Assembly: GCA_032622095.1 (NCBI GenBank)
Contig: CP136062.1
Coordinates: forward strand, 151,026,875-151,090,874
DNA: 64,000 nt
Direction of reading: 5' to 3'
Origin: Siphonodentalium dalli
Taxonomy: Eukaryota; Mollusca; Scaphopoda; Gadilida; Siphonodentaliidae
Numbering within the stretch: the first letter of the stretch is position 1; each line of letters opens with the position of its first letter. The translations under genes and the position numbers were made by a program. A model generated the notes under the pieces. The model was not told where the DNA came from and did no database searches. It saw only the letters and a program-made list of their open reading frames with translations. Below are positions 1 through 11,699 of this stretch, one piece after another.

Positions 1-389
1 TGACCGGGGTTCAGATTTGTTCAAATGGGGTCATTTTTAGGAAATGAGGTCCCCAGAGGTTGAATTCGGTGATACTAGTCCACCATGCGGCATAGTGTCA
101 TTGAATTCACCTGCAAGGGTCAGACACACTAAATATAGACTTGGCTGTTCCAATATTATTTTCTTAACCACCACTTATCCAGGTGAAATCATACCCTGCT
201 TTTTCAAAGAAAAATTGGGGGTATATTGGATATTGGGGGGGGTATATTGATATTACTAGATGAATCGATCTCATAGATGGGGATTCACATTTGTTCTAAT
301 AGGGGCAGAGATAAGAGATTTAACTCTCCTCTATCCTGTTTGGTACTGGTATAATAATATTGATTTCTAGGCAGCCTGGGTGGGGGCAA

Positions 390-690
390 TGGCGAGGGGG
401 TGTAGAGGGGTCGATATTTGACCCCCTACTTTGATCAAAATTTAAACAGTTGAAAATTTCATGCCTGATACTACATTAGTTGTAGAGTAGATGTTCACAC
501 CAAAAATATGTTAGAATTGTTCTAATAGTTTGGTTTGATTTTCCAACATGTATGTTTTTAAACCATCAGTCCATATGTTCCTACTTCAGGTTAAACTGTT
601 GGACCGAATTGGCCACAAATTTTAACTTTATGGGGGTGTCAGGTTGGTAATTTTCAAACGTTTGAGAGCTTGAAGTACTGGTACCAGTCG
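390..690 (+). repeat. Diverged copy of dispersed GGAAATTTC-type repeat (family G)
   Basis: There is no gene in the first 840 bases. This part shares its word order with the clearer copies at 16.7 kb, 26.3 kb and 63.8 kb: a 'gacccccta' stretch, then 'aacagttgaaaatttcatgcctg', a segment like 'cacaccaaaaata', and 'aggttggtaattttc' further on. It appears to be an old copy of a non-coding dispersed repeat. Both borders are unclear. Confidence 0.45.
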
Positions 691-1791
691 TAAAATTCAA
701 CCTAAGAGGGATGTACAACAGGATTTTTGTGAACTTAGTACTGTGGTATGGTTGTCTTAAAAAAGGTAAGAGCTTGGAGATTTGTCAGTGGTGTGAAATT
801 AGAAATTTCAAGGTGAAGAGCCCTGCTCATCTGAGAACTTCCAGCTATGTCCATGTTTAGAACTACTTGTCTTAGGTGATTTTGTCAAGTACTGACTCTT
901 GTAGTCTTCAGAGTCCCCATCTTCTCAGTCTTTACAGTCTGGCGAGCGACCCACAGTCATTGACTGTCTTGTTACTAAAAAGGTTAGGGCGTCTCCAACC
1001 AATACCTATTTATCTGGTGTCTCGATGATGGATAAATATTAGCAATTGGAAACAATTGTGAGAGTAACGTTTAAATTTCGTAATTGTATGGATGGCGATC
1101 ATGGTCTAATTATTGCATTGCATGTACACTAATTTAAGACGACTATAAACACACACCCTCAGCGTACAACGTGTTGGCACTGCCTGTTAAAATTGCTTTT
1201 CGCACTTTGCTGAAGTTATGCTCTGGGCGTCTGGCTGGTTATCGTTTCGTCTTGCTGGTTCTGGTTCAGTCTCGATAGTTCTCGTTCTCGTTCAATACTT
1301 ACAAGCAAGCGTTATTTCCTCGGATTATATAAAAAAAAAATTATGTTTGCTGCCGTAAAACCGACTAAAGGAAGAAAATTTAGTTTGCGGCGATATACCG
1401 ACTATTCAAGTAATCCAATACCGACTACACGGTATTAATAATAAAACCGTGGTATGACTAAATACCGAAAAAACCGTGAAGCCCTACCATTATGCCAACG
1501 GTGTCACTCCAGGGTGTTGCTTGATACAAAGATAGCTTTCTTGCACCTTCATTCTGAAAGGTGTGTGTTTCTTACAAGCATTGCAACATCGAAGATTTTA
1601 TCATGATTTATCGCTTTACATATGGCCCTAATTGGTTATTCAGCCCAACATTCCGTAATGTATATAACAAAAATAGTGTGCAAATTTCAATACGAGTAAG
1701 GTACACCAGTGACAGGGTTCACAAGTCCAATTTTGGGGGGAAATAGATTCTCAAAAACGTACATCTCAGTCACAATATATTTCAATGTGTC

Positions 1792-4170
1792 TTAACCCTT
1801 TCATGGTGGGATCTGCGCTGGTGCAGCATTAAATATCCCGTGCCAGTGTATTCTCTTATATATGCGAGGCTCCCAGATAGTCTGGTCGATAAACTAAAAG
1901 TTTAGGGTCAACCTAGAATAAATTTGGACTAAGTTGGTTTCTATTCCATTTTGAAGAGGAATATATCCTCTATAACATATCCACAATCCGCTAAAATCCG
2001 CTTTGAGAATTTCTGTAATCCAAGATGGCGTCCATGATGGCAGTTGGTATAGAACAATTCAGAATTTCGGCGGTAGGTGCGCCAACTAATACCAAATTAG
2101 TAATAAAATAAAATGCACACAAACAATGCTTAGTCGTAAACCATATCGGTAGAATGTCTGTCCCAAAATGGCCGCCAAAATGGACAAAATCGAATGAAAT
2201 TTACAATTTGTTGAAAATTGAATAGCTAGTCATACAAGAACGAACAAGCCCTCGACTTATACGAGAAAGAATGGTTTCAGAGTATAAGGGGAGCTTTTAA
2301 TAATTTATGTAAGAATTCTCTTTAATGTATCTCGCGAGAGAGTAAACGAAAGCCAGGTCACATACAACGATTAAATATGGACTTTTTGGGCGCCAAGAAA
2401 CTGAAGAATAACGCAGTTTTATCTGTACTATTTGTCTTGAATCGTGTAATATATGTGTAATTAAACATTTAAATGGGATATAATAGGGATGTATTGATTA
2501 TGTGACCTTTTCTAGAAGCATAAATGTATGTAATGAAAACAGTCTCATGAATGTGACCGATAATCATTTATTTTTATATCTACAGCACCAAATCTGTCGA
2601 AATTCACTACTATAGAACAGTATGAGAGCTATACATATGGTACTAGGTCAAATGTGTAGATCCTATTGTCCATGTCTTTAAATAGTAGTCATAGTTGCGT
2701 CCGGTGATTAAACACGAATATTTCGCTTTTATCACACAAATGCATGGTGGTATACCATGAACGCAATTTATAAAAATACAAAGGAGTACAATAGATTATC
2801 TTCAATAAATTCTCAACATAACCAAATTTGCCTACATACTCTGTGGCAGAGGCTGTCTTTATACCTGAAAATTATATGTGCTTAAATGCACATACGCGAA
2901 TACGCGAAACGTACTACCTTTTCTGCAACGGCATCGCCGTGTTTACCCATTCTCCCTAATGTTACACATATCTGCTACATACAAAACCACAAATAGCAAC
3001 CTTGAGTGAATGGTAAACGCAGAACTAATAATTTTAAACGCTGATGACCTGATATTTAGCGCAAGTATGTGGGTGGCAATGGTAATATCATTTCAAACAA
3101 CAAGATACTGAAAACTAATAGTGTGCATTGCGTGGTACATATTCCCGTTGTAAAGACTAGTGCCGATTGAAGTAAGTTGAACAAAATTGTCTGCTAAGAA
3201 ACCGGTTTGGAAGCAACATGAAAATTGGTATTAAATCAAATGTACGATGTACAGTCTCTTCGATCTAGTGATATAGGGTACTATTCTGTTGAAGAGATGA
3301 GTGTTTCTTTACAGTATAATCAGCATTACGACATACGTGTTTGGTTTATTATCACGGAGAGTGTTGAAAATTTCGGAAATATATAGTATTTACACAGCAA
3401 GGGTGTGCACTTCGGTTTCTGTGTTATATTCAATAACTAATCATCATTCCAAATGAAACTACCACGCACTGTGGGACGAAATATTACTTTGTGTTTGCAT
3501 GCCCGAAATAACTGTTTTTGGCCCGACTGTTGGATGCATTCTAAGCAGAAAACCCGAACGTAAATCATTGGGTTAACGTGCGTTGCAGTGATCGATAAAT
3601 CATTCCGGTAGATCTGTTTTAATTATATGTGTACATTTAAAGATATATAACAACATACTTGTAAATTACCAATGTGTATTTTCGCTTATAGGTGGTTATC
3701 CAATATGTTGCTTTCGTCGTAGCATGGATTGGAGTTGCGGCCATTTTGACAGCCATTTCATCGCCGCGATTGCATTATTTTCTGTCCATGTCACTCTAAT
3801 TTCACACAAACTGGTATATATCGGATGGAGGATTAATCCGTTCTGGCGTCGCTGATAAGGGATATTGTAAAAAAAAATACTTCACAAGGTCGAAAAATGG
3901 GCATTTTAAAAATCTCTGTGAAAAAGTTTGCTCAAAGCGGATTTTAGTGGATTTTGGATATGTTGTAGAGGATCTATTCCACTTCAAACTGGAATTAAAA
4001 CCAACTTAGTCCGAATTTTTTCTAGGTCAAACCTTTTATCGAGAATGTACTGGCTTAAAAGGTCAAGGTAAATATTGTTAGGCCAATGTATTCTCTTATA
4101 TATGCGAGGCTCCCTATGGAAGACTCCTATAAATTATATAAGAGAATGCATTGGCACAGAGTTTTCGCAA
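1792..4170. mobile_element. Inner long-inverted-repeat element carrying PAL-type hairpin arms
   Basis: About 200 bp at 1841-2020 (tattctcttatatatgcgag through gctaaaatccgctttgaga) returns inverted at about 3930-4120. The tip includes the same 'attctcttatatatgcgag' arm that forms the double hairpins at 51.6 and 54.7 kb, and 4080-4155 still shows a decayed hairpin (attctcttatatatgcgagg ... tatataagagaatgcattgg). At 1792-1801 the left border reads TTAACCCTTT, as in the better preserved element at 54.5 kb. I did not find the matching right terminus. The 1.9 kb between the arms has no coding potential that I recognise. Confidence 0.55.
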
Positions 4171-4414
4171 AATTTCAGGAAGCTCCAGACATGGAAGGTT
4201 AATAAGACAAATAGCGTTCGTAAGCCTAAGTGTCTGGTAAGTAATTATTATACACAGATACCAATTCAATTATTACAATCACACCTCGTACGATATGTCG
4301 ACTTCGCTTCAATCGACTCTGTCAAGTTATATCTCAAACTAAAGGAAATTTTAAGGCCTATAAGATAAAACTTGACTTATACTTTGGCGATGTCGGTAGA
4401 TGGTGGGTGTCTCG

Positions 4415-6235
4415 GGGTGCGAGAATGTTAGTGCGATAACTCAAACAAACGTCAACTGATTTCATTCATATTTGAGATATTAGTCTGTTGCAATAATATC
4501 TTGAACGAGTTCGAAAACCAGGTTTGTCAAATCTTTTATACGAGATTTATGGGACTTACTTTGTCTATTTTTAGCTTTGTTTTATCGTTGGTGCGATAAC
4601 TCAAACAAACTTTGACCGATTTCAACAATATTCGGCATATGAGCTAGGGTCACCTCTAGATGGGAGCTATCAAATTTAAAAGATTTTCGATGAAAAACAT
4701 GGCCGCGGGCAGACATCTTGGATTTTACTCTTTGCATCACTAAATCCTTCGGCACACACTACAGCGCATAGCCCTCATTCGATCATCAACAAACTTCATA
4801 TGGATCCTCGGGGTGACCTCTACATGATTACCATTTCAGCTCAACTTTACTTTGTAAAGTTTGAGCTTTTGCCATGGGTTTGTTTCCGTCATGCGTACGT
4901 GACATGTTGATGGAAACGAGTCATTTTGGGGTCATATGGCCAAAACACATCTTGAATTTCAAAATTCAATTCATTAGCGTGTGCTACAGGCTGTACTGAT
5001 TGTCTGATCATCATGAAATTTGTCATGGATGTTAATATTGACATGTAGATGAGAACGAGTCATTTTGGGGTAAAAAAAACATGGCCACAGGCAGCCATCT
5101 TGGAATTTACTCTTTGCATGACTAAATCCTTTGGCATGGGCTACAGGTTGTACCTTTGGTCAGATCATCATGAAATTTGTCATGGATGTTGGCATTGACA
5201 TGTAAATGGGAAACGAGTCATCTTGGGGTCATTCGGCCATAAACTTGGCCACCGGCAGCCATCTTGGATTTCAATCTTTGCATGACTAAATCCTTTGGCA
5301 TGGGCTACAGACCACATCCCTCATCTGATCATCACCAAACTTCATATGGATTGTCGGGGTGACCTCTAGATGGGATCCATTACAGTTTTGGATTTTACTC
5401 TTTGTAAGACTAAATCCTTTGGTACACCCTACAAATGATACCCTACTTGTCCGATCATCACCAAACTTCACATGGATCTCCGGGATGACCACAGGATGGG
5501 AGTAATCTAATTTTTCCGAATTTCGTTAAATAACTTGCCACTGGCAGCCAAATTGGATTTTACTCTTAATTTGCATGACTAAATACTTTAGCACACCCTG
5601 CAGTCCACTTCCGTCATCTGATCATCACCAAACTTCATATTGATCTTGATATTGCCCAACTAGATGGGAGCAATCAAATGTTTTTGAATTTCATTGGAAA
5701 ACATGGCCGCCAGCAGCCATCTTGGATTTTACTTTAGAGATATCTCTTCATGTTGATATCTAGTATTACTTAAACATTTCAACTTTCCGTAAACCTAATT
5801 GCTCCATTGACTGTAACACATTAAATTATCCCCTCACCAATTTGAGCTACAGTGTCATTGACACTTTAAATTCTCGAATTTAGTTTTTAAAAACATGGCC
5901 ACCAGCAGCCATCTTGGATTTCAAATGTTAATCCATCAGCACACCCTGTAGCTCACATATATTGGAGAATTGTTTTGAACTTTGCAGGCTTGTTTAGATG
6001 GGAGCTATCGAATTTGAACGATTTTCGATGAAAAACATGGCCGCCGCCAGCCATCTTGGATTTTTTTCTTTGCATGACTAAATCCTTTAGCACACCTTAT
6101 AGGTCACATTTCTCATCCAATCATCACCAAGCTTCATGATTATGGATCTTCGGGGTGAGCTCTAGATGGGAGCCTCCGTTTTTTCCCGAACTTCCTAAAA
6201 GAAAAATCATGGCCGCCAATAATTCTTTTGCGACA
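4415..6235 (+). repeat. Degenerate tandem array, units of about 125-170 bp and multiples
   Basis: Repeated words in fixed order mark the unit: 'gccagccatcttggatttta', 'ctttgcatgactaaatcctt', 'gatcatcaccaaacttcata', 'tggatcttcggggtgacctc', 'tagatgggagcaatcaaat'. The word 'actaaatcctt' recurs near 4738, 5121, 5285, 5409, 5578 (variant) and 6077, so spacing is irregular and units have been lost. The left edge, 4415-4640, carries two copies of 'gtgcgataactcaaacaaac'. Short open frames on either strand are by-products of the repeat, as they change from unit to unit. Confidence 0.75.
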
Positions 6236-6393
6236 GATCCACTCTTCAGGCAAAACAAGACAGTCAATGACCGTTGAGACGCTCAACTGACTGTAAAGAC
6301 TGAGTAGATTGGGACTCTGAAGACTACAAGTCAGTACTTTTAAGATCCACTTAAAACAAGTAATTACACAAGGACATAGCTAGAGCAAGGAGA

Positions 6394-6397
6394 TTAA

Positions 6398-6430
<33 letters not shown>

Positions 6431-6480
6431 AAAAATTATCATTTAAATTTTTTTTTCAATTAAATTTTTTTTTTAATCAT
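6394..6480. repeat. Poly-A and A/T low-complexity tract
   Basis: A run of more than 30 A residues is followed by A- and T-runs. It lies just beyond the right arm of the 5.5-kb inverted repeat and may be a retroposon tail or simple low-complexity DNA. Confidence 0.8.
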
Positions 6481-6773
6481 TATGTTTGAATGTTCATGAT
6501 TCAGTATGAGTGTTCATTGCTGGAAACAGCATTGTGAAATAAATCTGAATATCTTCACAATAGTGCATAATACAAATTTTGACACATTTCAAAGATTTTA
6601 ACTTTGAAATGATTAGTTATGTTGTACCTCTCCAAAAGGTTTCATAGAACTTACCCATTGCAAGCTTACAATACTTCCTCAACGAAATTGAAAATTCTTT
6701 GAAATTTTATTAAAAAAATTACAAAATATTATACAAAATTAACAAATGATATAATTTTTAACCATATACATAT

Positions 6774-7372
6774 TAAAGATACAATGTATGATTTACCACT
6801 CCTAAATTATTATTTCTTCTGCTTTTGGTGTGAAAAAAATATTTCATTTTGAGTCGAGGAACCTACTGTTCAAAGCTCAGAGCTATTATATATTGATTTT
6901 TGAAATCTATTTCCTTTACCTCAAGTTGTTTTTAACCAGCAAAAATTCCACCAGAAATATATACGGATATGCGCAGACGCTGTAACGAGAGTTGGGAGGT
7001 TCTGATCGGAGTAAAAGACGACGAAAATTATAGACAGAATATTATGATAGTTTGCATGCGGATACATATCTCTACTTATTCCCAATTAGGTAATCATGTT
7101 TTTTTTATGCATGAAACACAGGCAATCGCATGTGACAGATGTTTGTTTACATTTGTGATGACGCATGCTGGGGAATACCAGTTAGAAACAGCCATCACCA
7201 TATATGGAATTTGAGGTGTAGAAAATAAATTAATTTCAAAAATTCAAAAATTTATATCTAATAGCTCTGAACTTTGATGGTGGATTCCTCAACTCATAAC
7301 AATATGCCCCCGCAAAGCCAAAGAAATAGTAACTTTGGGTGTTAAATCGGACAAGGCAGCTTTAAAGTCTAG
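6774..7372. mobile_element. TIR element, family A (TTAAAG...CTTTAA), ~600 bp copy
   Basis: The left end begins TTAAAGATACAATG and runs through 'ttgagtcgaggaacctac', 'caaagctcagagctatt' and 'atattgatttttgaaat'. The right end carries the same words inverted, finishing '...gcagctttaa'. The arms are about 100 bp and imperfect. Other copies lie at 39.8, 50.5, 52.5, 58.3 and 63.0 kb. The 6969-7214 open frame inside is not conserved in the other copies, so I treat the element as non-coding. Confidence 0.75.
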
Positions 7373-7976
7373 TTCAGATCAGTCAGGAGTCTGGGATAAT
7401 TAGGCTGGTTAATAAGAACATAAACAAGCTGCCAATGTCAGGTAATTGTAATTTGTAACTGAATGTAATTAATAACGTTTTCTCAGGATTGTAATTGAGA
7501 GTAATTTGTTATTGGGCCATTTTTCAATTATAAATACTTGAAAGTAATTAATTACTAAATAAAATAGACATGTAATTTTATTACATTTTCAATTACATCC
7601 AATTACTTTCCAACATATCATGAATACCATTTAAAGAGGACATAATAAGCTTCTTTTTTTTACATTTATTGGTGAGGTTTCAGTTGTGCATCAAAATATT
7701 GGGAATAGATCCTGTTTATGTGTATTTATTTCATTAAATATTTTTTTACATGTATTGCCAACTAAAATGCATATTATTTATATAAAAAAAATCATTAGAA
7801 ACAATTATAATTTTTTTTGCATGTTCAATTAAATTCAATATCCAACACAATGAAAATAACAATAAAGTTTATTTGACAGTCATCTATTGAAATCCTGATG
7901 ATGATTAAATGCAGATTAATCTCCCTAAATTGTTACAATATGTACCAGTTAATGATTTAGGAGAGATGATACATGT
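7373..7976. other. No gene seen; AT-rich with taattacattt-type low complexity
   Basis: The segment 7440-7620 is rich in 'gtaatt'/'aattac' words that look like a decayed simple repeat. Nothing resembling an exon, RNA gene or TIR was found. Confidence 0.5.
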
Positions 7977-8358
7977 ACAGTAATGCCCTAAGTAATCAAC
8001 TCTTTAACCACAGCAGAATTATGGGTAACTTTTCAGGATTTAGTCAGAAATATGGCTTATTGGCATTAATCGGAAAGCTCTCACTGAGAGCTTTCCGATG
8101 AATGGCAATTATAAAGCCATATTTCGGACTAAATCTTGAAAAATTACCCATAATTCTGCTGTGGTTAAGGAGTCGATTATTTAGAGCATTACTGTATATC
8201 CAGTCTCAAATGTGTTGCCTTTCACTGAGAGCTTTCCGATGAATGGCAACAAGCCATATTTCCGACTAAATCCTGAAAAGTTACCCATAATTCTGCTGTG
8301 GTTAAGGAGTCGATTATTTAGGGCATTACTGTATATCCAGTCTCAAAAGTGTTGCCTT
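7977..8358. mobile_element. Foldback element, family F, with a tandemly repeated arm
   Basis: 7977-8195 is one long imperfect palindrome: acagtaatgccctaa at the left and its complement ending at 8195, with the centre near 8086 at 'gaaagctctcactgagagctttc'. The right arm plus 20 bp of flank is then repeated directly with a period of 141 bp (8081-8221, 8222-8358). A single arm recurs at 36626-36735. Non-coding and MITE-like; the frame at 8212-8412 is a by-product. Confidence 0.85.
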
Positions 8359-8410
8359 TCTATTGTTAAGGGGTTTTCGTGCATGACCTATGTCAGGAGG
8401 TGGAAAGTTT

Positions 8411-8808
8411 AGATGGACCTATATGAAGAAAATTACTTAACTGTTATGCTAGTACACCACATGATGGAATATATATATATATATATATACTATCTGCAGA
8501 CCACATCAAGCATATTATATAACAATAAAAATGTCAAAAAGATTATTTTAATCATAGATTTAGAAGTGAAATTTTGGGAACAGCATTCTCAGCAAATATA
8601 CACATTGAGCAGTTATTCATTTCCACTCAATTTGTATATTTGCTGAAAACGCTGTTCCCAAAATTTCCCTTCTAAAACTATGATTAAAATCATCTTTTTG
8701 ACATTTTTATTGTTATATAATATGCTTGATTTGGTCTTCAGATAGCATAGATTCCTTCCTGTGGTGTACTAGCTTAACAATTAAGTAGTTATCTGTGTAG
8801 GTCCGTCT
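8411..8808. mobile_element. ~400-bp foldback/TIR element
   Basis: The left end agatggacct and right end aggtccgtct are complementary, and the two arms pair along most of their length, including 'ctagtacaccaca', 'catattatataacaataaaa' and 'gggaacagc'. The loop is near 8610-8630. A short (TA)n tract lies in the left arm at about 8470-8490. No second copy was seen in the window. Confidence 0.85.
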
Positions 8809-8965
8809 GAAACTCAGGTGGTTATGAGTGGGTATTATGAAGATTCAGATTCAGATAATTTATTCTCAAGTCACCATAGACATTGGTATGATTGAGTGAA
8901 TATATATGTAGTTTATAATATCATTTGACTGAGTGGCCATACAGGTATCAATTTACAGACGAATG

Positions 8966-9020
8966 ATTCCGAATCGCATCAAATCGAATCGAATCGCATC
9001 GAATCGCATCGAATCGCAGG
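8966..9020 (+). repeat. Microsatellite, GAATC/GCATC-type pentamers
   Basis: Runs of 'gaatcgcatc' and 'gaatcgaatc' alternate over about 50 bp. Confidence 0.85.
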
Positions 9021-9244
9021 GCCCTACAAAATTCATCAGCAGCTAAATCACACTCAGTTACAGGTAACATATTTTGGATTGGAGAGGGTTGCAGTTTGAA
9101 TAGGATAGACTTATACATATATAATATGATAATCTATAATCTAGCATCATCATACCATGCCATGCTGTCATAAATTATATAATGCGCTATGAGTTAGTGA
9201 TTCCAATATAGAGTTTGGCCATTCTGTAACCCTTGGAATCTTCA

Positions 9245-9691
9245 TCACGTGCTACAGCATTTCCGTTTGTGGTGTTTCTGGGTTAACGTAGGGTCATGGA
9301 GAACTATCCCCCGCGGCATGGTCCGAACCCGATCCATTGACGACTCGTGTAACGAACTCGCCATGTCTTTAAACATCTCTGGAATACCTTCATTGTCTTT
9401 ACAAGAAACTGTATAATTCCCCGACAGCACATCCGCACACTCACGAGAAAAGTTATCCATATCAGTCTCTGAAACACTGTCCTCTTGGTTAATGCAGTCT
9501 ACAAAGTTCCCGCACAGGAATATTTTTGCTCCTTCCGCGTTCATCACAATGTCAAGAATATACTGTTCGAGAATTGCGAATGTTTCTTTATCTTTGCAAC
9601 TGTAGCAAAGTAGTGCAGCATCAGCCCCTCGATAGTAACTAGATCCGATGAAACTCATTCTTTCCATTCCACCAGTGTCCCAGAGTGTAAG
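9245..9691 (-). CDS. Rab-like small GTPase, exon 2 (switch II to C terminus)
   Basis: This is the second coding exon of a Ras-superfamily GTPase; the protein would cycle on membranes through GTP binding. On the minus strand the exon follows a clean acceptor (ttttttcag, AG at 9693-9692) and starts LTLWDTGGMERM. Together with the 59 residues of exon 1 it makes 207 residues, the usual Rab length. Visible motifs are WDTGGMER (G3, normally WDTAGQER), CGNFVD (G4, normally NKxD) and SCK (G5, normally SAK). The C terminus KRKCCST suggests prenylation at the Cys pair. The catalytic Gln position is Met and the G4 Lys is Phe, so hydrolysis and nucleotide preference are probably unusual. The phase-0 joint VK|LTLWDTGG fits the family exactly, though the partner exon is 21 kb away. 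I cannot name the subfamily. No AATAAA was noticed just downstream. Confidence 0.88.
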   Translation of the reverse strand, partial: LTLWDTGGMERMSFIGSSYYRGADAALLCYSCKDKETFAILEQYILDIVMNAEGAKIFLCGNFVDCINQEDSVSETDMDNFSRECADVLSGNYTVSCKDNEGIPEMFKDMASSLHESSMDRVRTMPRGIVLHDPTLTQKHHKRKCCST

Positions 9692-9968
9692 CTGAAAAAA
9701 GAAAATTAAACTTTACAGGCCCACTTAATTTTCGATTCACCGATTATTTTGTTTATAGTGACTTGATATTCGGTTTTAATAACAATCTGTGCCATAAAAT
9801 ATGATTGAAATACTATAATTCATCACCATTTGAAACATCTGGGTCTCAGAACTTAGTCAGAAGATGCCCATAGAGAAATAGAAAACAGCTGAAATCATGG
9901 AAAGAACGGGGGTGTGGGTGGTGTGGGGGTGGCTTGCATGATAACAAACGACAAATTGAGTACAAAAA

Positions 9969-10740
9969 TTAATCCATGCATTGCAAGTGACCGCTTCATC
10001 TGAATGATACACATATAAATCTGAGTGTTCTTAAAGTCAGTTAGGTTATTGGGTTTAATTAACCTATGGAGCGGCATTGGTTGATCTTATAGGCGCCTTC
10101 CATGGCAATGTCCAATAACCATTCACAAAGATGTTTTAAGAGTATCACTGCAATATGTTGGGAATAATTGCTTATTTCAAACTTCCATCTATATTATCAT
10201 AACTTGCCCAGTCGGTCCAAACTACCACAGGCATTGTGCGTGTGGCGCCTAGCTGTCCTACTACTCTCACAATGTAGGGTACGGGGGAGTCATTTGGCTG
10301 TTCCCCATTTTAATTAATTAATATTCCACTAAATATGAGCCTTGTTGAACATGTAGTTCTGGAGAATATGCTTGTGAAATGTTGATGGATCCTGATGGAT
10401 GGCCAAGGAATGATGGTAAAAGCTCCAATAGGGTTTTATTTGTCTCGTGTGCCAATGGGTTCTATGATGTTGCTTACCAACACCATCCTAATGTAGGGGA
10501 GTATAGCATGATCCTAAAAGCAGCTGTCTAAACACACTCGCTACAGTATCCATTCCATGTACTTACTCTGCCAGGCACAGCATGGCACATTGGGCAGATG
10601 TGGCGTGACTGGATGTTAATGGACCATAATCCAGGCATCGCAAGTGACCGCTTCGTCAAAATGATAAACATAAATCTAGAGTGTTCTTAGAGTCTGTTCC
10701 CATTATGCTTTAGCCTACAGTGGCATTGACAGATCTACTT
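9969..10740 (+). repeat. Direct duplication of a ~115-bp segment, 0.66 kb apart
   Basis: 9969-10085 and 10627-10740 share 'gcaagtgaccgcttc', 'aatgata.acat', 'gagtgttctta' and 'gcggcattg/gtggcattg' in the same order. A G/GT-rich stretch lies at 9906-9935. No coding sense is seen in either copy. Confidence 0.65.
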
Positions 10741-11035
10741 GTGGTAGTTCCATGTCCAACCGAAGTATGGTAAATATGCCATTTGGCACCCTAAGATTTC
10801 TCAATGTCAAAATATACAATATCTTGGACCACATAATAAAGCATAATTATACATGTATAATGATACATCAGCATGGGTCTTCCAATCGGCATTATATAAC
10901 CTTTTCTAAATGGATTCTCCCATTAGTATTAAAAGTATACATTGGAATGATATATTATTCATCTGGAAGGATGTTCACATCATAAAAGCATTCATAAGAA
11001 AAGATAATACATGTGCAGAAGAATTAGTCGGTTCG

Positions 11036-11110
11036 TTGGTTGGAAATGTTTAGATGATAAGTTCAACAAATGATGGTCGCTTGTAGCACTTATTATCTGA
11101 ACATTCCCGA
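11036..11110. repeat. Hairpin element, family H, diverged copy
   Basis: 'ggaaatgtttagatgataag' and 'cttattatctgaacattcc' are inverted to each other over about 20 bp. The same arms form a perfect hairpin at 36536-36599. Confidence 0.7.
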
Positions 11111-11428
11111 AGGGACATGAGTTGATATGGTCGCAAAATGTTTGAAAGTGCCCAAAAATTGGATTCAATCATGCACATGCATTATTTGTTCCAAACAAGT
11201 ATGAAGGAAATCTTAATCAGCTGATATAGGTTATTAGAAATTCCACGTTCTTCAACGTGATTTTCAGTACCAGAGGGCAATGTGTCACCCCCCCCCCCAA
11301 TTGGAAATTAAAGTCCGGGGGATATCATATGATAAGCATAACATGGTCAAACCGCCCAAACAATATTTTAAGAACTTTTTTGGAACAAACACTCTCTATG
11401 TTAAAGTGTTTATCGACAAGATGAACTA

Positions 11429-11489
11429 ATGCACTATCGTATACGGTCGAGTGAAATGTATAGGGATAGCTACACGATGAGATTAATAT
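11429..11489 (+). repeat. 60-bp dispersed repeat, copy 1
   Basis: 'cgtatacggtcgagtgaaat' and 'gtatagggatagctacacga' recur almost unchanged at 17859-17918, with 'aatgcacta' on the other side. Here it borders the long hairpin at 11494. Confidence 0.8.
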
Positions 11490-11493
11490 TATC

Positions 11494-11640
11494 CATCATG
11501 ACCTGGGGTGTGGGATGGAAAAATCCCCCCCCCCCGAGGGGCCAGATATTTGGGCCGGACACGAGGCTTGCCGAGTGTCCGGACCAAATATCTGGCCCCG
11601 AGGGTGAGATTTTTCCATGCCCACATCCCAGGTCTTGATG
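11494..11640. repeat. Long near-perfect hairpin, arms ~69 bp
   Basis: The arms 11494-11562 and 11572-11640 are complementary with few mismatches; they include 'gatggaaaaatc', 'gaggggccagatattt' and 'ccggacac'. The loop is under 10 bases. The GC-rich stem and C-run contrast with the AT-rich surroundings. Open frames crossing it in several directions follow from the palindrome. It could be a MITE or give a stable hairpin RNA. Confidence 0.85.
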
Positions 11641-11699
11641 GATCATTTTTCTCCCAACCCAAGAGCATAATTCCGATTTTTTGTTTTATACCAATCTTT

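Larger units (their letters stand above)
843..6381. mobile_element. 5.5-kb foldback-type element with outer inverted repeats
   Basis: An arm at about 843-985 (agctatgtcc, then a segment around tagtcttcagagtcccatct, then cattgactgtcttgtt) recurs as its reverse complement at about 6247-6381. The arms are imperfect but collinear over roughly 140 bp. The interior holds a second long inverted repeat (1.8-4.2 kb) and a degenerate tandem array (4.6-6.2 kb). No transposase reading frame is visible, so this is either a non-autonomous foldback element or two inverted copies of one repeat. Poly-A and AT-rich sequence follows the right arm. Confidence 0.6.

Noticed and set aside
5286-5492. 68-codon minus-strand frame with repeated IHMKFGDD
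   Set aside because: It is the translation of the degenerate tandem array; the frame is not kept across units.
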